Shown here: positions 54,102-63,808 of the stretch, one piece after another
How positions within the stretch are numbered: position 1 is the first letter of the stretch
How the letters are laid out: every line of letters begins with the position of its first letter
Assembly: GCA_963931085.1 (NCBI GenBank)
Contig: OZ006973.1
Span: 1,736,001 to 1,800,000 of the forward strand
DNA: 64,000 bases
Direction of reading: 5' to 3'
Origin: UMGS1994 sp944386155
GTDB lineage: Bacteria > Bacillota > Clostridia > TANB77 > CAG-508
Notes under the pieces: model-generated
Told to the model about the DNA's origin: nothing
The model's database searches: none
What the model saw: only the letters and a program-made list of their open reading frames with translations
Translations under genes and position numbers: made by a program

Positions 54102-56573
54102 TTATTTCTTATTTTTCTTTGAAACTTTTACAACAATTACACTCATATCATCTTTACATATACCATAATTGTTATCCACTGCTTCATTAAGTAAAATATC
54201 TGCCATTTTTTGAACATTATTTGTACTTATATTTTTTAGTAACTTAATAAACCACTTATCACCTTGTTCTTCTTCTTTTGAATCTATAACTCCATCTGTA
54301 CACATAATAAATATATCACCATCTGAAATATCTTTATCAAATACAGATACCTCAACATTATTTAATATGCCAAGTGGAAGTGAATTTGATACCACAACAT
54401 CTATATTTTGTTTGTTCTTTATATATGTTTTACAAGCACCGTTTTTTATAAACTCTACTGTACCATTATATAAATCAAATATTGATGTATCAATAGTAGC
54501 ATAAACTTCTTCTGTTGTTAATTTTATTGTGGAATTAATAAGTTCTACTGAATCATCTTTGTCAAATCCAGCTGAAAGCAATTTTTTCATCATTTTAATA
54601 ACTATCTGACTACTTTTTCTAGCTTCTATACCAGAGCCCATTCCATCACTTAATACAATTAAACATTTATCATCTTCTAATTTTATTTGAATACTACTAT
54701 CTCCAGATATATTATTCCCTGATTTAGTAGTCTTTGCATAACCAAGTTGCATTGTATACTTATCTTCTGAAGTATATCTTTGCATATAACTACTTGCATC
54801 AATATTACTTGTATCTTTTTGTAGCATGACTTTTTCATCACAGACTTTAGAAATTATATTCTCTATAAACTTAATTTTATCTTTCTCTTTTACAATAGCA
54901 ATATTTTCATAATAAATATCAACAAATATCTTTCCAGAATGTGCTTTTTTTATCTTTATATCTTTTATATCCACACCTTTTTGAAATAAAAGGTCTCTAA
55001 TTTGTATTTCTTTATCTTTATATTTTGACTTTTCTTCTTTTTCCTTTGTTATTTCATCTGCTATTTCATTTATTGCTTTTGAAACTCCTTTTAACTGTTT
55101 TGACATTGTTTTTCTATGTTCTTCGAATCTTGTCTTCCAATTAAAACTCATTTCATTAATTCTATAAGTTCTATTTATAATTCTTATTATTTGATCAATA
55201 TCTTCTTTAATGACATCATTATTTTCTAAACCAACTATATAATTTTTTCTCTTCTCAAATATTTTCATTAAATCTTCTTTTGTCATCTCTGACTTTTCAA
55301 TCATAATTATATAGATATCTTCTATAATTCCACTTTCAAGATTCATTAAATCATCATAAAGGATATTGTTTGGAAATCTTTCAAGATTATTTAATAAATC
55401 TTCTACAAACATTACTTTGCTATTGTTTATATTATCAATTTCATTTTCTATAAGAGTTCTATCTTTTATTCCTAAGGCTTTTGCCATCTCTGCAACGACT
55501 CCTGAAATACTATCTAATCTATTTTTAGTATCTGTTGCATCAGATAGTCTTACACCATCTTGCCATTCTAATAGTTTAACATCATCAGATATTTCTTGTA
55601 TATCTATTCCTACAAATTTTGGAACAAACATTGACAATATTCCAGCTACTAATATTTCTATTATCGGAATAAGTTCAATCGCAAATCCTGTGGAAATATA
55701 TTCAATTATGACATTGCCCGCAAAAAATCCAATCACTGTAGCAATTTTTCCGAATCTTGATAATAATCCAGCAAAAAATCCAGAAATTGCAAAAGCTAAT
55801 ATTTGTACTGGAGTTACTATTTCTAATATTCCTAATATAAGACCTATTGAAATTCCTGTTGTAGCTCCAACTAAAACTCCACTTCTTAAGCTTAAAGCTA
55901 AAATCATAAATATACATATTATATTAGTTATAGAAACTCCGAATATAGAAATTGGATTTAGTGCACAAGCTGCAACAGTAACTAATATTGTAGCTCCAAT
56001 TACTTCTTCTATTGAAAAAGCTTTATCTTTATTAAATTCTTTAACAACAACTAAACTATTTATAAATATTTTATAAAATACATATGTTAATACAACACTA
56101 GATAAACTTATTAAAACATCATATACAAGTAAGTTTTTATTAAAAATACATTTAATAACTTGTACAAAAATAGTTGAAATCAATAAATTCTTTCCTAGTT
56201 TAGTCATTTCATTTCTATTGTCTTGAATTATTGGTTTAAATATAAGTATTGAAAAAATAAAAACTAATACATTTAAAATATATGATAAAGTAGAATCAAA
56301 ACCAAATCCAATAAAGTTACCTACAATAGTAACTAATAAAACAATTCCAGCAGGAACATTACTATTACAACAAGCTACAAATATAGCAAGTGCAAATGGA
56401 GTAACTAATCCATTGATAGACATCATAGAAATTAAAAAAGCAATAATATAAATCACAATATTATTAACTAATAATAATCTACTTTTTCCTTCTACACTAT
56501 CTACTTTATTTTCAATATTAACTTTTATTTTTTTTATTCTATCTGTTAAACCTTCTGCTAAATTTTGAAACAT
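54102..56573 (-). CDS. spoIIE: Stage II sporulation protein E (SpoIIE phosphatase)
   Basis: An 823-residue protein, close to the usual length. About ten membrane helices in the first 330 residues, a central coiled coil, and a C-terminal PP2C phosphatase with CLIVLSDGMGSGIEARKSS and IFIMCTDGVIDSKEE. It dephosphorylates SpoIIAA to activate sigma-F and helps form the polar septum. ATG at 56573 is six bases after GAGGTG; the GTG at 56582 is part of the SD. No SpoIIAA/AB/sigF cluster nearby. Confidence 0.95.
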   Translation of the reverse strand: MFQNLAEGLTDRIKKIKVNIENKVDSVEGKSRLLLVNNIVIYIIAFLISMMSINGLVTPFALAIFVACCNSNVPAGIVLLVTIVGNFIGFGFDSTLSYILNVLVFIFSILIFKPIIQDNRNEMTKLGKNLLISTIFVQVIKCIFNKNLLVYDVLISLSSVVLTYVFYKIFINSLVVVKEFNKDKAFSIEEVIGATILVTVAACALNPISIFGVSITNIICIFMILALSLRSGVLVGATTGISIGLILGILEIVTPVQILAFAISGFFAGLLSRFGKIATVIGFFAGNVIIEYISTGFAIELIPIIEILVAGILSMFVPKFVGIDIQEISDDVKLLEWQDGVRLSDATDTKNRLDSISGVVAEMAKALGIKDRTLIENEIDNINNSKVMFVEDLLNNLERFPNNILYDDLMNLESGIIEDIYIIMIEKSEMTKEDLMKIFEKRKNYIVGLENNDVIKEDIDQIIRIINRTYRINEMSFNWKTRFEEHRKTMSKQLKGVSKAINEIADEITKEKEEKSKYKDKEIQIRDLLFQKGVDIKDIKIKKAHSGKIFVDIYYENIAIVKEKDKIKFIENIISKVCDEKVMLQKDTSNIDASSYMQRYTSEDKYTMQLGYAKTTKSGNNISGDSSIQIKLEDDKCLIVLSDGMGSGIEARKSSQIVIKMMKKLLSAGFDKDDSVELINSTIKLTTEEVYATIDTSIFDLYNGTVEFIKNGACKTYIKNKQNIDVVVSNSLPLGILNNVEVSVFDKDISDGDIFIMCTDGVIDSKEEEQGDKWFIKLLKNISTNNVQKMADILLNEAVDNNYGICKDDMSVIVVKVSKKNKK

Positions 56574-56914
56574 CCTTACCACCTCATACTTTTCTTATAT
56601 TAAATAACATAATCTTTAAAAAAGATGTCGATTGTAAGTATTAATATAAAAAAAGTTATCTTCTTTTTGTGATATTTTTTGCTATTTTTCTCATACAGTG
56701 TTCTTATTCTATTATACTTTTCTTAAAAAATCAATAGAAAACATTTTATCTTAAGCTAAAACTATCTACGGAAATCTATATTTACTTTAAATATCCTCCG
56801 TTTTTCTCATAAGAAAAAGAAGATTGATTAATCAACCTTCTTTTAACTTGTTAAACTATTTACTTTTTTCTTTAACTTTTATTTAACTTTTCTTTTAGCT
56901 TACTTTTATCTGTC
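56574..56914. other. Gap with terminator and a Spo0A-box-like site
   Basis: No gene seen. TGTCGAT at 56625-56631 is one base away from the 0A box TGTCGAA, upstream of spoIIE, which Spo0A activates in other spore formers. The terminator at 56813 serves the gene at 56915. Confidence 0.35.
56813..56844 (-). terminator. Terminator of the fused enzyme gene
   Basis: AAAAGAAGATTGAT pairs with ATCAACCTTCTTTT with one mismatch, about 70 bases after the stop. Confidence 0.5.
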
Positions 56915-59881
56915 TTATTCAATAATAGTAAGCATTTCGCTTTTTAATTCTTCCATTCTCTTTGTTGCATCTTCTTCTGATTTTCCTTTAACACCTATAT
57001 ATAATTTTAGTTTAGGTTCAGTTCCAGAAGGACGAACACAACACCATTCATTGTTTTCAAGTTCATAATATAGAACATTTGATTTTGGAAGATCTAATAC
57101 AGTTTCTTTACCTGTCTTCATGTCTTTAGCAACTCCTGTTTGATAATCTCTAGTAACTAATACTTTATATTTACCAAAATTCTTAATAGGATTTACTCTT
57201 AAAGAATCTGTAATTTGTTTAATCTTCTTAGCTCCATCAGCACCTTTTAATGTAATTGAAACTGGAGTTTCTTTATAATATCCATATTTTTTATAAATGT
57301 TTTGCATTTGTTCCCATAAAGTTATATTTTTGCTCTTATAGTAAGCTGCTGCTTCGCAAAGCATCATTACTGCTACTACACCATCTTTATCTCTTGCATG
57401 GTCACCATATAGGCATCCATAACTCTCTTCAAATCCAAAAATATATTGTTTATCTTTATTTTCTTCAAATAATCTCATTTGTTCACCAATATATTTAAAT
57501 CCTGTAAGAACTTCTATTAATTCTACACCATATTCTTTTGCTATATCATCTGCTAAATTTGTAGAAACTATACTTTTAATTAAAGTTCCGTTTTTTGGAA
57601 GAGTCTTCTTTTCTTTCATTTGAGATAATATGTATTCAGCAACAAGCATTGCTGTCATATTTCCTGTGAATAACTCATATTCACCTTTATCATTTTTAAC
57701 TTGAATTCCAAGTCTATCTGTATCAGGATCTGTTGCTAAAACTAGATCTGCATCTACTCTTTTTGCAAGTCTTAGTGCAAGGTCGTAAGCTTTTGGATCT
57801 TCTGGATTTGGATGAACAACTGTAGGGAAATGTCCATCTGGCAACTCTTGCTCTGGAACTACATATACATTAGTAAATCCTAGTTCATCTAAAACTCTTT
57901 GAACAGCTTTGTTTCCAGCGCCATGTAAAGGTGTGTAAACTATTTTTATATCTTTTTCAACCTTTTTTATAACTTCTGGATTTAAAGATAATTTTTTTAT
58001 AGTTCTATTATAAGCATCATCTATTGCTTTTCCTACTTTAAAATATAATCTCTTATCTCCAGCTTCGTCTCTTGATATTGTTTTAATGTCAGCATAATCA
58101 ACTTTATTTACTTCTGCAATTATATCTTTATCACGTGGTGATACTATTTGTGCTCCATCATCCCAATATACTTTATAACCATTATATTGAGCTGTATTAT
58201 GACTTGCTGTAATCATTATGCCTGCTGTAGCTCCTAATTCTCTAATTGCAAAAGATAGTTCTGGAACAGGTCTTAATTCATCCATTATATATGTCTTAAT
58301 TCCATTTGCATTAAAACATAGTGCTGTGTATTCACTAAATTCTTTTGACATTTTTCTAGAATCATAAGAAATAACTACACCTTTATCAGCAGTTCCTTGA
58401 TTTAGAATATAATTTGCTAAACCTTGTGTTGCTTTTCCTACTGTTGTATAGTTCATTCTATTTGTACCAGCACCAATTATACCTCTTAATCCTGCTGTAC
58501 CAAAATCTAAATCTTTATAAAATCTATCTTTAATTTCTTCTTCATTACCTTTAATTGCAAATAATTCATCTCTTAATGATTTATCAATATTTGCATCTTT
58601 ACACCATTTCTCATATTTACTTAGATATTCCATTCTATTCCAATAATCTGTGTAAAGTTTTCTTGCAGTCTCTGGGCTATCTGCTCCTTCAGCATTTTTT
58701 ATTGGAGCAAATTCTTCTTCTCTTTTTACTCTTAATACTACTACATCATCAAGCATTTCGTATGAGTCAAATATAAATAATTCAAATTTATATGCATTAG
58801 GCTTTTCTGGAATTACTAACTTTCCTTCTGAGTCAATATATTTTGCCTTTTTAACTGCTGTATGATAAGGTAGTCTTACATCAGAAACTTTCTCTAGTCC
58901 TTTGATATTATATAAATGGAATATAGCATTTGCATCACCATAAACTAAAGAACCATAATCATCTCTCATATTTGCCATTTCTTCAGAAATTTCTGTGTAT
59001 TCAATAACTCCTACCTTTTTATTTTTTCTACAAAATACTCCAACTTTTTCTTTTGGATCAGTTTTTTCTATTGTCTTTACTGCTCCTAAAACTTTAGCAT
59101 CAATACTCATTCCAAGAAGTATAGGATCAACTGATTTTACTAAAACGTTGTCTACACCACTTATAAATACCCACTCGATACCATTATTTTTCATTTCTTC
59201 AATGATTTTATTTTTACCCATTGCTTTTAAAGTTCCGCCATGACCATCTGCAGCTTCTTTAACTAATCCGTTTTCATCTAATAATATTTTTCCGTCCATA
59301 GATATCATAGGAAGTTCTCCTTGAACAAAGAACTTAATTGCATCTTTTGGATATCCAAAATAATTGTTTCTTTCAAAGAAAGCTACTGTTTCAGCGTTAT
59401 TTTCTCTACTTGTCATTATGTACCAAGGAATTACAACTTTATATTCATCTCTAGCTCTTTTTAAAGTGTCACAAAGTAACTCAAATAAAGATTTATGAGA
59501 CTCAAGTCCCATATCAAAAGTTCCTTTAGGTCCAGTGTGTCCTAATCTAGTACCTTGACCTCCTGCCATAGTTACAACTGCATATTTATTTGCTTTTATA
59601 GCTTCTGCACCAATTTCTTCATATTTTTTAGTTTCATCTACTGTTAATTTAGATTTGTCAATATATTCAATAGGTTCTATTGTCATATCTTCAAAGCTAA
59701 CTTCTTCTTTAGCAGCTTTGTATAATTGTTTTGCTAGATCATAATTTATAGATAATATTTGATCTAATAATTCTTCTTTTTTTGCATCGTCCAATTTATC
59801 GTAATATAACAATAAATGTTCTTGACCATTCTTTTTTAATAGCTCTTTTGCTTTTTTGAATTTTTCATTTAAGTTGTTCAT
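56915..59881 (-). CDS. Fused UDP-sugar pyrophosphorylase and phosphoglucomutase
   Basis: A 988-residue fusion. Residues about 1-420 are a eukaryotic-type UDPGP nucleotidyltransferase with MAGGQGTRLGHTGPKGTFDM and substrate loops VFISGVDNVLVK and FELFIFDSYEML. Residues about 430-988 are an alpha-D-phosphohexomutase: DFGTAGLRGIIGAG, the catalytic serine loop GIMITASHNTAQYNGYK, the metal loop LATDPDTDRLG, and CVRPSGTEPKLKLY at the end. It could interconvert hexose-6-phosphate and UDP-sugar, perhaps UDP-GlcNAc or UDP-Glc. AAGGAG is 12 bases before ATG 59881 or 9 before TTG 59884. Confidence 0.9.
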   Translation of the reverse strand: MNNLNEKFKKAKELLKKNGQEHLLLYYDKLDDAKKEELLDQILSINYDLAKQLYKAAKEEVSFEDMTIEPIEYIDKSKLTVDETKKYEEIGAEAIKANKYAVVTMAGGQGTRLGHTGPKGTFDMGLESHKSLFELLCDTLKRARDEYKVVIPWYIMTSRENNAETVAFFERNNYFGYPKDAIKFFVQGELPMISMDGKILLDENGLVKEAADGHGGTLKAMGKNKIIEEMKNNGIEWVFISGVDNVLVKSVDPILLGMSIDAKVLGAVKTIEKTDPKEKVGVFCRKNKKVGVIEYTEISEEMANMRDDYGSLVYGDANAIFHLYNIKGLEKVSDVRLPYHTAVKKAKYIDSEGKLVIPEKPNAYKFELFIFDSYEMLDDVVVLRVKREEEFAPIKNAEGADSPETARKLYTDYWNRMEYLSKYEKWCKDANIDKSLRDELFAIKGNEEEIKDRFYKDLDFGTAGLRGIIGAGTNRMNYTTVGKATQGLANYILNQGTADKGVVISYDSRKMSKEFSEYTALCFNANGIKTYIMDELRPVPELSFAIRELGATAGIMITASHNTAQYNGYKVYWDDGAQIVSPRDKDIIAEVNKVDYADIKTISRDEAGDKRLYFKVGKAIDDAYNRTIKKLSLNPEVIKKVEKDIKIVYTPLHGAGNKAVQRVLDELGFTNVYVVPEQELPDGHFPTVVHPNPEDPKAYDLALRLAKRVDADLVLATDPDTDRLGIQVKNDKGEYELFTGNMTAMLVAEYILSQMKEKKTLPKNGTLIKSIVSTNLADDIAKEYGVELIEVLTGFKYIGEQMRLFEENKDKQYIFGFEESYGCLYGDHARDKDGVVAVMMLCEAAAYYKSKNITLWEQMQNIYKKYGYYKETPVSITLKGADGAKKIKQITDSLRVNPIKNFGKYKVLVTRDYQTGVAKDMKTGKETVLDLPKSNVLYYELENNEWCCVRPSGTEPKLKLYIGVKGKSEEDATKRMEELKSEMLTIIE

Positions 59882-59952
59882 CAATATGTATAACTCCTTT
59901 CATACATTATTAAATATAAAAATCAAATCATACATATCTTATAACATTACGG

Positions 59953-60435
59953 CTATTTAGTCAATACAGGATTTTTAACTATTTTTTTATTAAAAATATC
60001 TGATATTTTATACTCGCCCTTAGTGTTTACTATATTTCCATGATTTTCTAATATTTCTCTTGAGTTGATTTCAAAATCTGTAAATTTATAACAATTAATA
60101 ATTTTGATTTTCATATTATTTTTTAATCTGTTATTTATTTCTCTAATATATTCTATACTTCCTTGTATTATAACTATCCCTTTCAATTTATCATTTAAAA
60201 GTTTATCACTTCGATTATTATTCCATTCTACGTTTAAAATTTTTTCTTTAATATTATTCTCAAGATCTACTTTTTCTAATACTTCCTTTTTCTCTCTTTC
60301 AAAATCATCTTCCATAAATACATTTAATTTTTTATTTCTTTTTAGATTACTTTTTAAATATGACATAAGTATTACTAATAAATGGTTTTTACTAACATAA
60401 AAACAACATGCTTTTTCATTTGTTTTATTTATCAT
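59953..60435 (-). CDS. Hypothetical protein (160 aa)
   Basis: AGGAGG precedes ATG. Begins MINKTNEKACCFYVSKNHLLV (two Cys) with a helix-strand pattern, then a Glu/Lys-rich helix (FEREKKEVLEKVDLENN), and ends with a beta-strand and basic tail (GIVIIQGSIEYIREINN). There is no membrane segment or catalytic motif. It lies 70 bases before the fused enzyme on the same strand and may be cotranscribed. Unknown family; could be a small regulatory or binding protein. Confidence 0.7.
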   Translation of the reverse strand: MINKTNEKACCFYVSKNHLLVILMSYLKSNLKRNKKLNVFMEDDFEREKKEVLEKVDLENNIKEKILNVEWNNNRSDKLLNDKLKGIVIIQGSIEYIREINNRLKNNMKIKIINCYKFTDFEINSREILENHGNIVNTKGEYKISDIFNKKIVKNPVLTK

Positions 60436-60508
60436 ATTTACCTCCTAAAGATTTTTAAAATTTTATATCCATATACTAAAAAACGTCAATAAAAATCACA
60501 TACTAGAT

Positions 60509-60516
60509 TTCGACAA
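60509..60516. promoter_or_regulatory. Spo0A box upstream of spoIIR
   Basis: TTCGACAA equals the 0A consensus TTGTCGAA on the reverse strand, about 100 bases before spoIIR and 74 before the divergent gene at 60435. Confidence 0.5.
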
Positions 60517-60618
60517 TATTAATACAAAATAATCTAAGTATATTTTTCTTTTATTTTGTTAATACTTCTTTTAATTAATACTAAAATCAAATCACTTTTA
60601 TATTTTGGAGGATATTTA

Positions 60619-61236
60619 ATGAAATCTATAAAGCTAACTTTTATCATTTTATTATTATTTATTATCTACATATTTTTATCTGCTAAATCTTATAGCACTT
60701 ATGTTTTTGATAATTTATCAAATGAAGTTTTTAGGCTTCATATTGTAGCAAATAGTAATTCATCAGAAGATCAATATTTAAAATTACAAATAAGAGATAA
60801 TGTTTTATCTTATATAAATAATTTTATTACCAAAGATACTAAGAAGTCTGATGTTATATCTATAATAAACGCACATAAAGATGAAATTAATTCTATTATA
60901 AAATCTACTATTGAGAAAAATGGATATAATTATAATTATTCATTTAATATAGAAAAATGTTATTTCCCGACAAAAAATTATGGAGACATATCTCTTCCTG
61001 AAGGAATGTATGACTGTTTAAATATTAAAATAGGAAATCAAGCTGGTGAAAATTGGTGGTGTGTCATGTTCCCACCTCTTTGCATTATAGATACAGAAAT
61101 GTGGCTTAAAGAAGAATCTAAAGAAATTTTACTAAATAATATTGATCAAGAATCCTATGATATTGTTAGTTCAAAAAAGGGAGAATATAAAGTAAAATTT
61201 AAGATTCTAGAAATTTTTAGCTCTTTTAATTCATAA
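60619..61236 (+). CDS. spoIIR: Stage II sporulation protein R (SpoIIR)
   Basis: A 205-residue secreted signalling protein. N-terminal helix (residues 7-22), then the SpoIIR core: FRLHIVANSNSSEDQYLKL, LKIRD-like LQIRDNVL, GMYDCLNIKIGNQAGENWWC and MFPPLC (conserved cysteines). It is sent from the forespore to trigger SpoIIGA processing of pro-sigma-E. The start is ATG at 60619 behind TTGGAGG; the upstream frame has no SD. Stage II genes spoIIE and spoIIR are in the same window. Confidence 0.94.
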   Translation: MKSIKLTFIILLLFIIYIFLSAKSYSTYVFDNLSNEVFRLHIVANSNSSEDQYLKLQIRDNVLSYINNFITKDTKKSDVISIINAHKDEINSIIKSTIEKNGYNYNYSFNIEKCYFPTKNYGDISLPEGMYDCLNIKIGNQAGENWWCVMFPPLCIIDTEMWLKEESKEILLNNIDQESYDIVSSKKGEYKVKFKILEIFSSFNS

Positions 61237-61274
61237 ATCGTAATAATACTTTTATTTCTAATACATTTAGCATC

Positions 61275-61303
61275 TTGTCAAGTATTCTCTTTTATGATAT
61301 ATT
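61275..61303 (+). promoter_or_regulatory. Possible promoter of murA
   Basis: TTGTCA (61275-61280), 17 bp, TATATT (61298-61303); it gives a leader of about 160 bases. Confidence 0.45.
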
Positions 61304-61468
61304 TTGATAGGATATAAAATAATGCTGTTTCACGCTTATTTTATAAATTAAATTATGAAATTATAAGAACAATTCATAAAAATAGTTACTATATAAATTA
61401 ATAACTTATAAAAATATTAAAATAAATTATATTTTTAATTAATTTCAAACATATTGGGGGTATATATA

Positions 61469-62734
61469 TTGGAAAAATTAGTAATAACTGGACCTACATC
61501 ACTAAAAGGAGAAGTAGAAATAAGTGGTGCAAAAAATGCAGCTGTAGCAATACTTCCTGCAACACTATTAATAAATGGTGTTTGTACTATTGAAAATTTA
61601 CCTGATATTAGCGATGTAAAAATTTATTGTGAAATATTAGAATCATTAGGAGCTAAAATTACATGGCAAGATAAACATACAATTACAGTAGATTCAAGAA
61701 ATATTACATCTACAACAGCTCCTTTAGATATAACTAGAAAATTCAGAGCTTCATATTATTTAATTGGTTCTTTACTAGGAAGATGTGGAAGAGCTGAAGT
61801 TGGTCTTCCTGGAGGTTGTAATCTAGGTCCTAGACCTATTGATCAACACATAAAAGGTTTTGAAGCTTTAGGTGCAACAGTAAATGTTTCAAGTGGAAAC
61901 ATAGTTGCTTCATGTAACGGATTAAAAGGAACTTCTATTTATATGGATATAGTTTCTGTAGGAGCTACTTTAAATGTTATATTAGCAAGTGTTCTTGCAG
62001 AAGGAACAACTATTATTGATAACCCAGCAAAAGAACCTCATGTAGTTGACCTTGCAAACTTCTTAAATACTATGGGAGCTGATATTAGAGGTGCTGGTAC
62101 AGATATAATCAAAATAAATGGAGTTAAAGAGCTAAAAGGTGGCACTACATATTCAGTAGTTCCAGATCAAATAGAAGCTGGTACTTTTATGCTAGCAGCT
62201 ATTGCTACTAAAGGTGATATCTTAGTAAAAAATTGTATAACAAAACACTTAGAATCATTAACTGCTAAAATATTAGAAATTGGTGGAAATGTTGATTCTA
62301 ATGGTGATCATGTTAGAGTATGGTGGGATAAGCCTACTACAAAAGCAACAATTAAAACTTTACCATACCCAGGATTTCCAACAGATCTTCAACCACAAAT
62401 GGGTGTATGTTTAGCTTTATCAAAGGGAACAAGTATTATTAATGAAAGTATCTGGGATTCAAGATTCCAATATACTTATGAATTAAATAAAATGGGAGCA
62501 AATATCACATCAAAAGGTCAATCAGCATTTTTTGAAGGCGTTGATAAATTATATGGTGCTCCTGTATATGCATCTGATTTAAGAGCTGGTGCAGCACTTA
62601 TAATAGCTGGAATTGCTGCTGAAGGAAAAACTGAAATATATAACTTAAATCATATTGATAGAGGTTATGAAGATATAGAAGGTAAATTTAGAAAACTTGG
62701 AGCAAATATTGAAAGAGTAAAAGAAGAGGATTAG
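61469..62734 (+). CDS. murA: UDP-N-acetylglucosamine 1-carboxyvinyltransferase MurA
   Basis: A 421-residue enzyme of the first committed step of peptidoglycan synthesis. The catalytic loop GLPGGCNLGPRPIDQH has Cys (target of fosfomycin); active-site Asp/Arg regions DSRFQYTYELNKMGA and SDLRAGAALIIAGIAA follow. N-terminal GPTSLKGEVEISGAKNA. The start is TTG at 61469, behind GGGGG; TTG at 61454 is the alternative but precedes the SD. The gene is followed by yycJ eight bases later. Confidence 0.95.
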   Translation: MEKLVITGPTSLKGEVEISGAKNAAVAILPATLLINGVCTIENLPDISDVKIYCEILESLGAKITWQDKHTITVDSRNITSTTAPLDITRKFRASYYLIGSLLGRCGRAEVGLPGGCNLGPRPIDQHIKGFEALGATVNVSSGNIVASCNGLKGTSIYMDIVSVGATLNVILASVLAEGTTIIDNPAKEPHVVDLANFLNTMGADIRGAGTDIIKINGVKELKGGTTYSVVPDQIEAGTFMLAAIATKGDILVKNCITKHLESLTAKILEIGGNVDSNGDHVRVWWDKPTTKATIKTLPYPGFPTDLQPQMGVCLALSKGTSIINESIWDSRFQYTYELNKMGANITSKGQSAFFEGVDKLYGAPVYASDLRAGAALIIAGIAAEGKTEIYNLNHIDRGYEDIEGKFRKLGANIERVKEED

Positions 62735-62742
62735 ATATACAA

Positions 62743-63534
62743 ATGCTAAATTTTTGTAGTTTATATAGTGGTAGTACAGGAAATTGTTTATTAGTATCAT
62801 CTGAAGATACAAATATACTAATTGACGCAGGTGTAAGTCAAAAAAAGATAATTGAAGGTTTAGAAAGCATCAATAAAGATATAAATAAAATTGATGCTAT
62901 ACTTGTAACTCATGAACATTCTGATCATATTATGAGTATAGGAGGACTTTCTAAAAAATATAATATTCCTGTATATTCAAATAATGAAACTTTACATGCA
63001 ATGACATCACAAATAGATAAAATAGATGAAAATAATAGAAAAATATTTAATATTGGTGATAAATTTAATATAGGGTCATTAGAAATTAAACCATTTGCAA
63101 CTCCTCATGATGCTGCAAATCCATGTGGATTTAATATTATGAAAGACAATAAAAAGATTAGTATTGCAACAGATATAGGACATATTGATGATGATTTAAT
63201 AAATAATTTAAAAAATAGTTCTTTTATTATGCTTGAATCAAATTATGATCCTGAAATATTAAGGCTTTGCCATTATCCATATAGATTAAAGCAAAGAATT
63301 AGTGGATTAAATGGACATCTTTCTAATTCATCTGCTGGTAAAGCTATATCTACTTTAATTCCATCTGGACTTTATAAAGTTATGCTTGGACATTTAAGTA
63401 AAGAAAATAACTTTCCAGAACTTGCATACAAAACTGTTGTAGAAGAAATAAATCTAAAAGGATTTAAAGAAAAAGATATAAATATAAATGTTGCTTCAAG
63501 GAATAATCCAACTGATATAATAAAGATTTCATAA
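62743..63534 (+). CDS. yycJ: YycJ/WalJ-type metallo-beta-lactamase hydrolase
   Basis: A 263-residue MBL-fold protein. Zinc motifs LVTHEHSDHI (HxHxDH, residues about 62-70), ATPHDAANP and IATDIGHIDD, plus SNYDPEIL. WalJ/YycJ proteins are single-stranded DNA exonucleases that help maintain the genome; in other Firmicutes they sit with walRK, here with murA. The SD GAGGA lies in the end of murA. Ends at a clean terminator. Confidence 0.92.
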   Translation: MLNFCSLYSGSTGNCLLVSSEDTNILIDAGVSQKKIIEGLESINKDINKIDAILVTHEHSDHIMSIGGLSKKYNIPVYSNNETLHAMTSQIDKIDENNRKIFNIGDKFNIGSLEIKPFATPHDAANPCGFNIMKDNKKISIATDIGHIDDDLINNLKNSSFIMLESNYDPEILRLCHYPYRLKQRISGLNGHLSNSSAGKAISTLIPSGLYKVMLGHLSKENNFPELAYKTVVEEINLKGFKEKDININVASRNNPTDIIKIS

Positions 63535-63570
63535 ATAAACATAAAAGACATTTCTTTTATGTTTATTTTT
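63533..63570 (+). terminator. Terminator after yycJ
   Basis: A long inverted repeat (AAATAAACATAAAAGA and its complement) with a four-base loop, overlapping the stop codon. Confidence 0.75.
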
Positions 63571-63808
63571 TATTAATTAATATATTACTATCATAAAATA
63601 ATAATTATTTTCATTATACTCTTTAGTTTTTTAAATTTTCTTTTATTTTCTTAGAAAATAGTTTAATTAGACTTTTCTTTATTATTTTAAAAGATATATA
63701 AAATATAATAATAGAACAAATTATAATAAAAAATAATTTTAAAAGAAATAATTTCATATGTAACATATTAAAATTATAATCGCTTTATTTTAATTGTCAA
63801 TTAAAATA

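Noticed and set aside
55366..56076. Plus-strand open frame of 236 codons inside spoIIE
   Set aside because: It is antisense to the membrane-helix region of spoIIE, and no ribosome binding site supports it.
63623..63766. Minus-strand 47-codon frame with a hydrophobic helix and a basic end, 43 bases after spmB
   Set aside because: It might be a tiny membrane protein, but it has no SD and the AT-rich DNA easily makes such frames.
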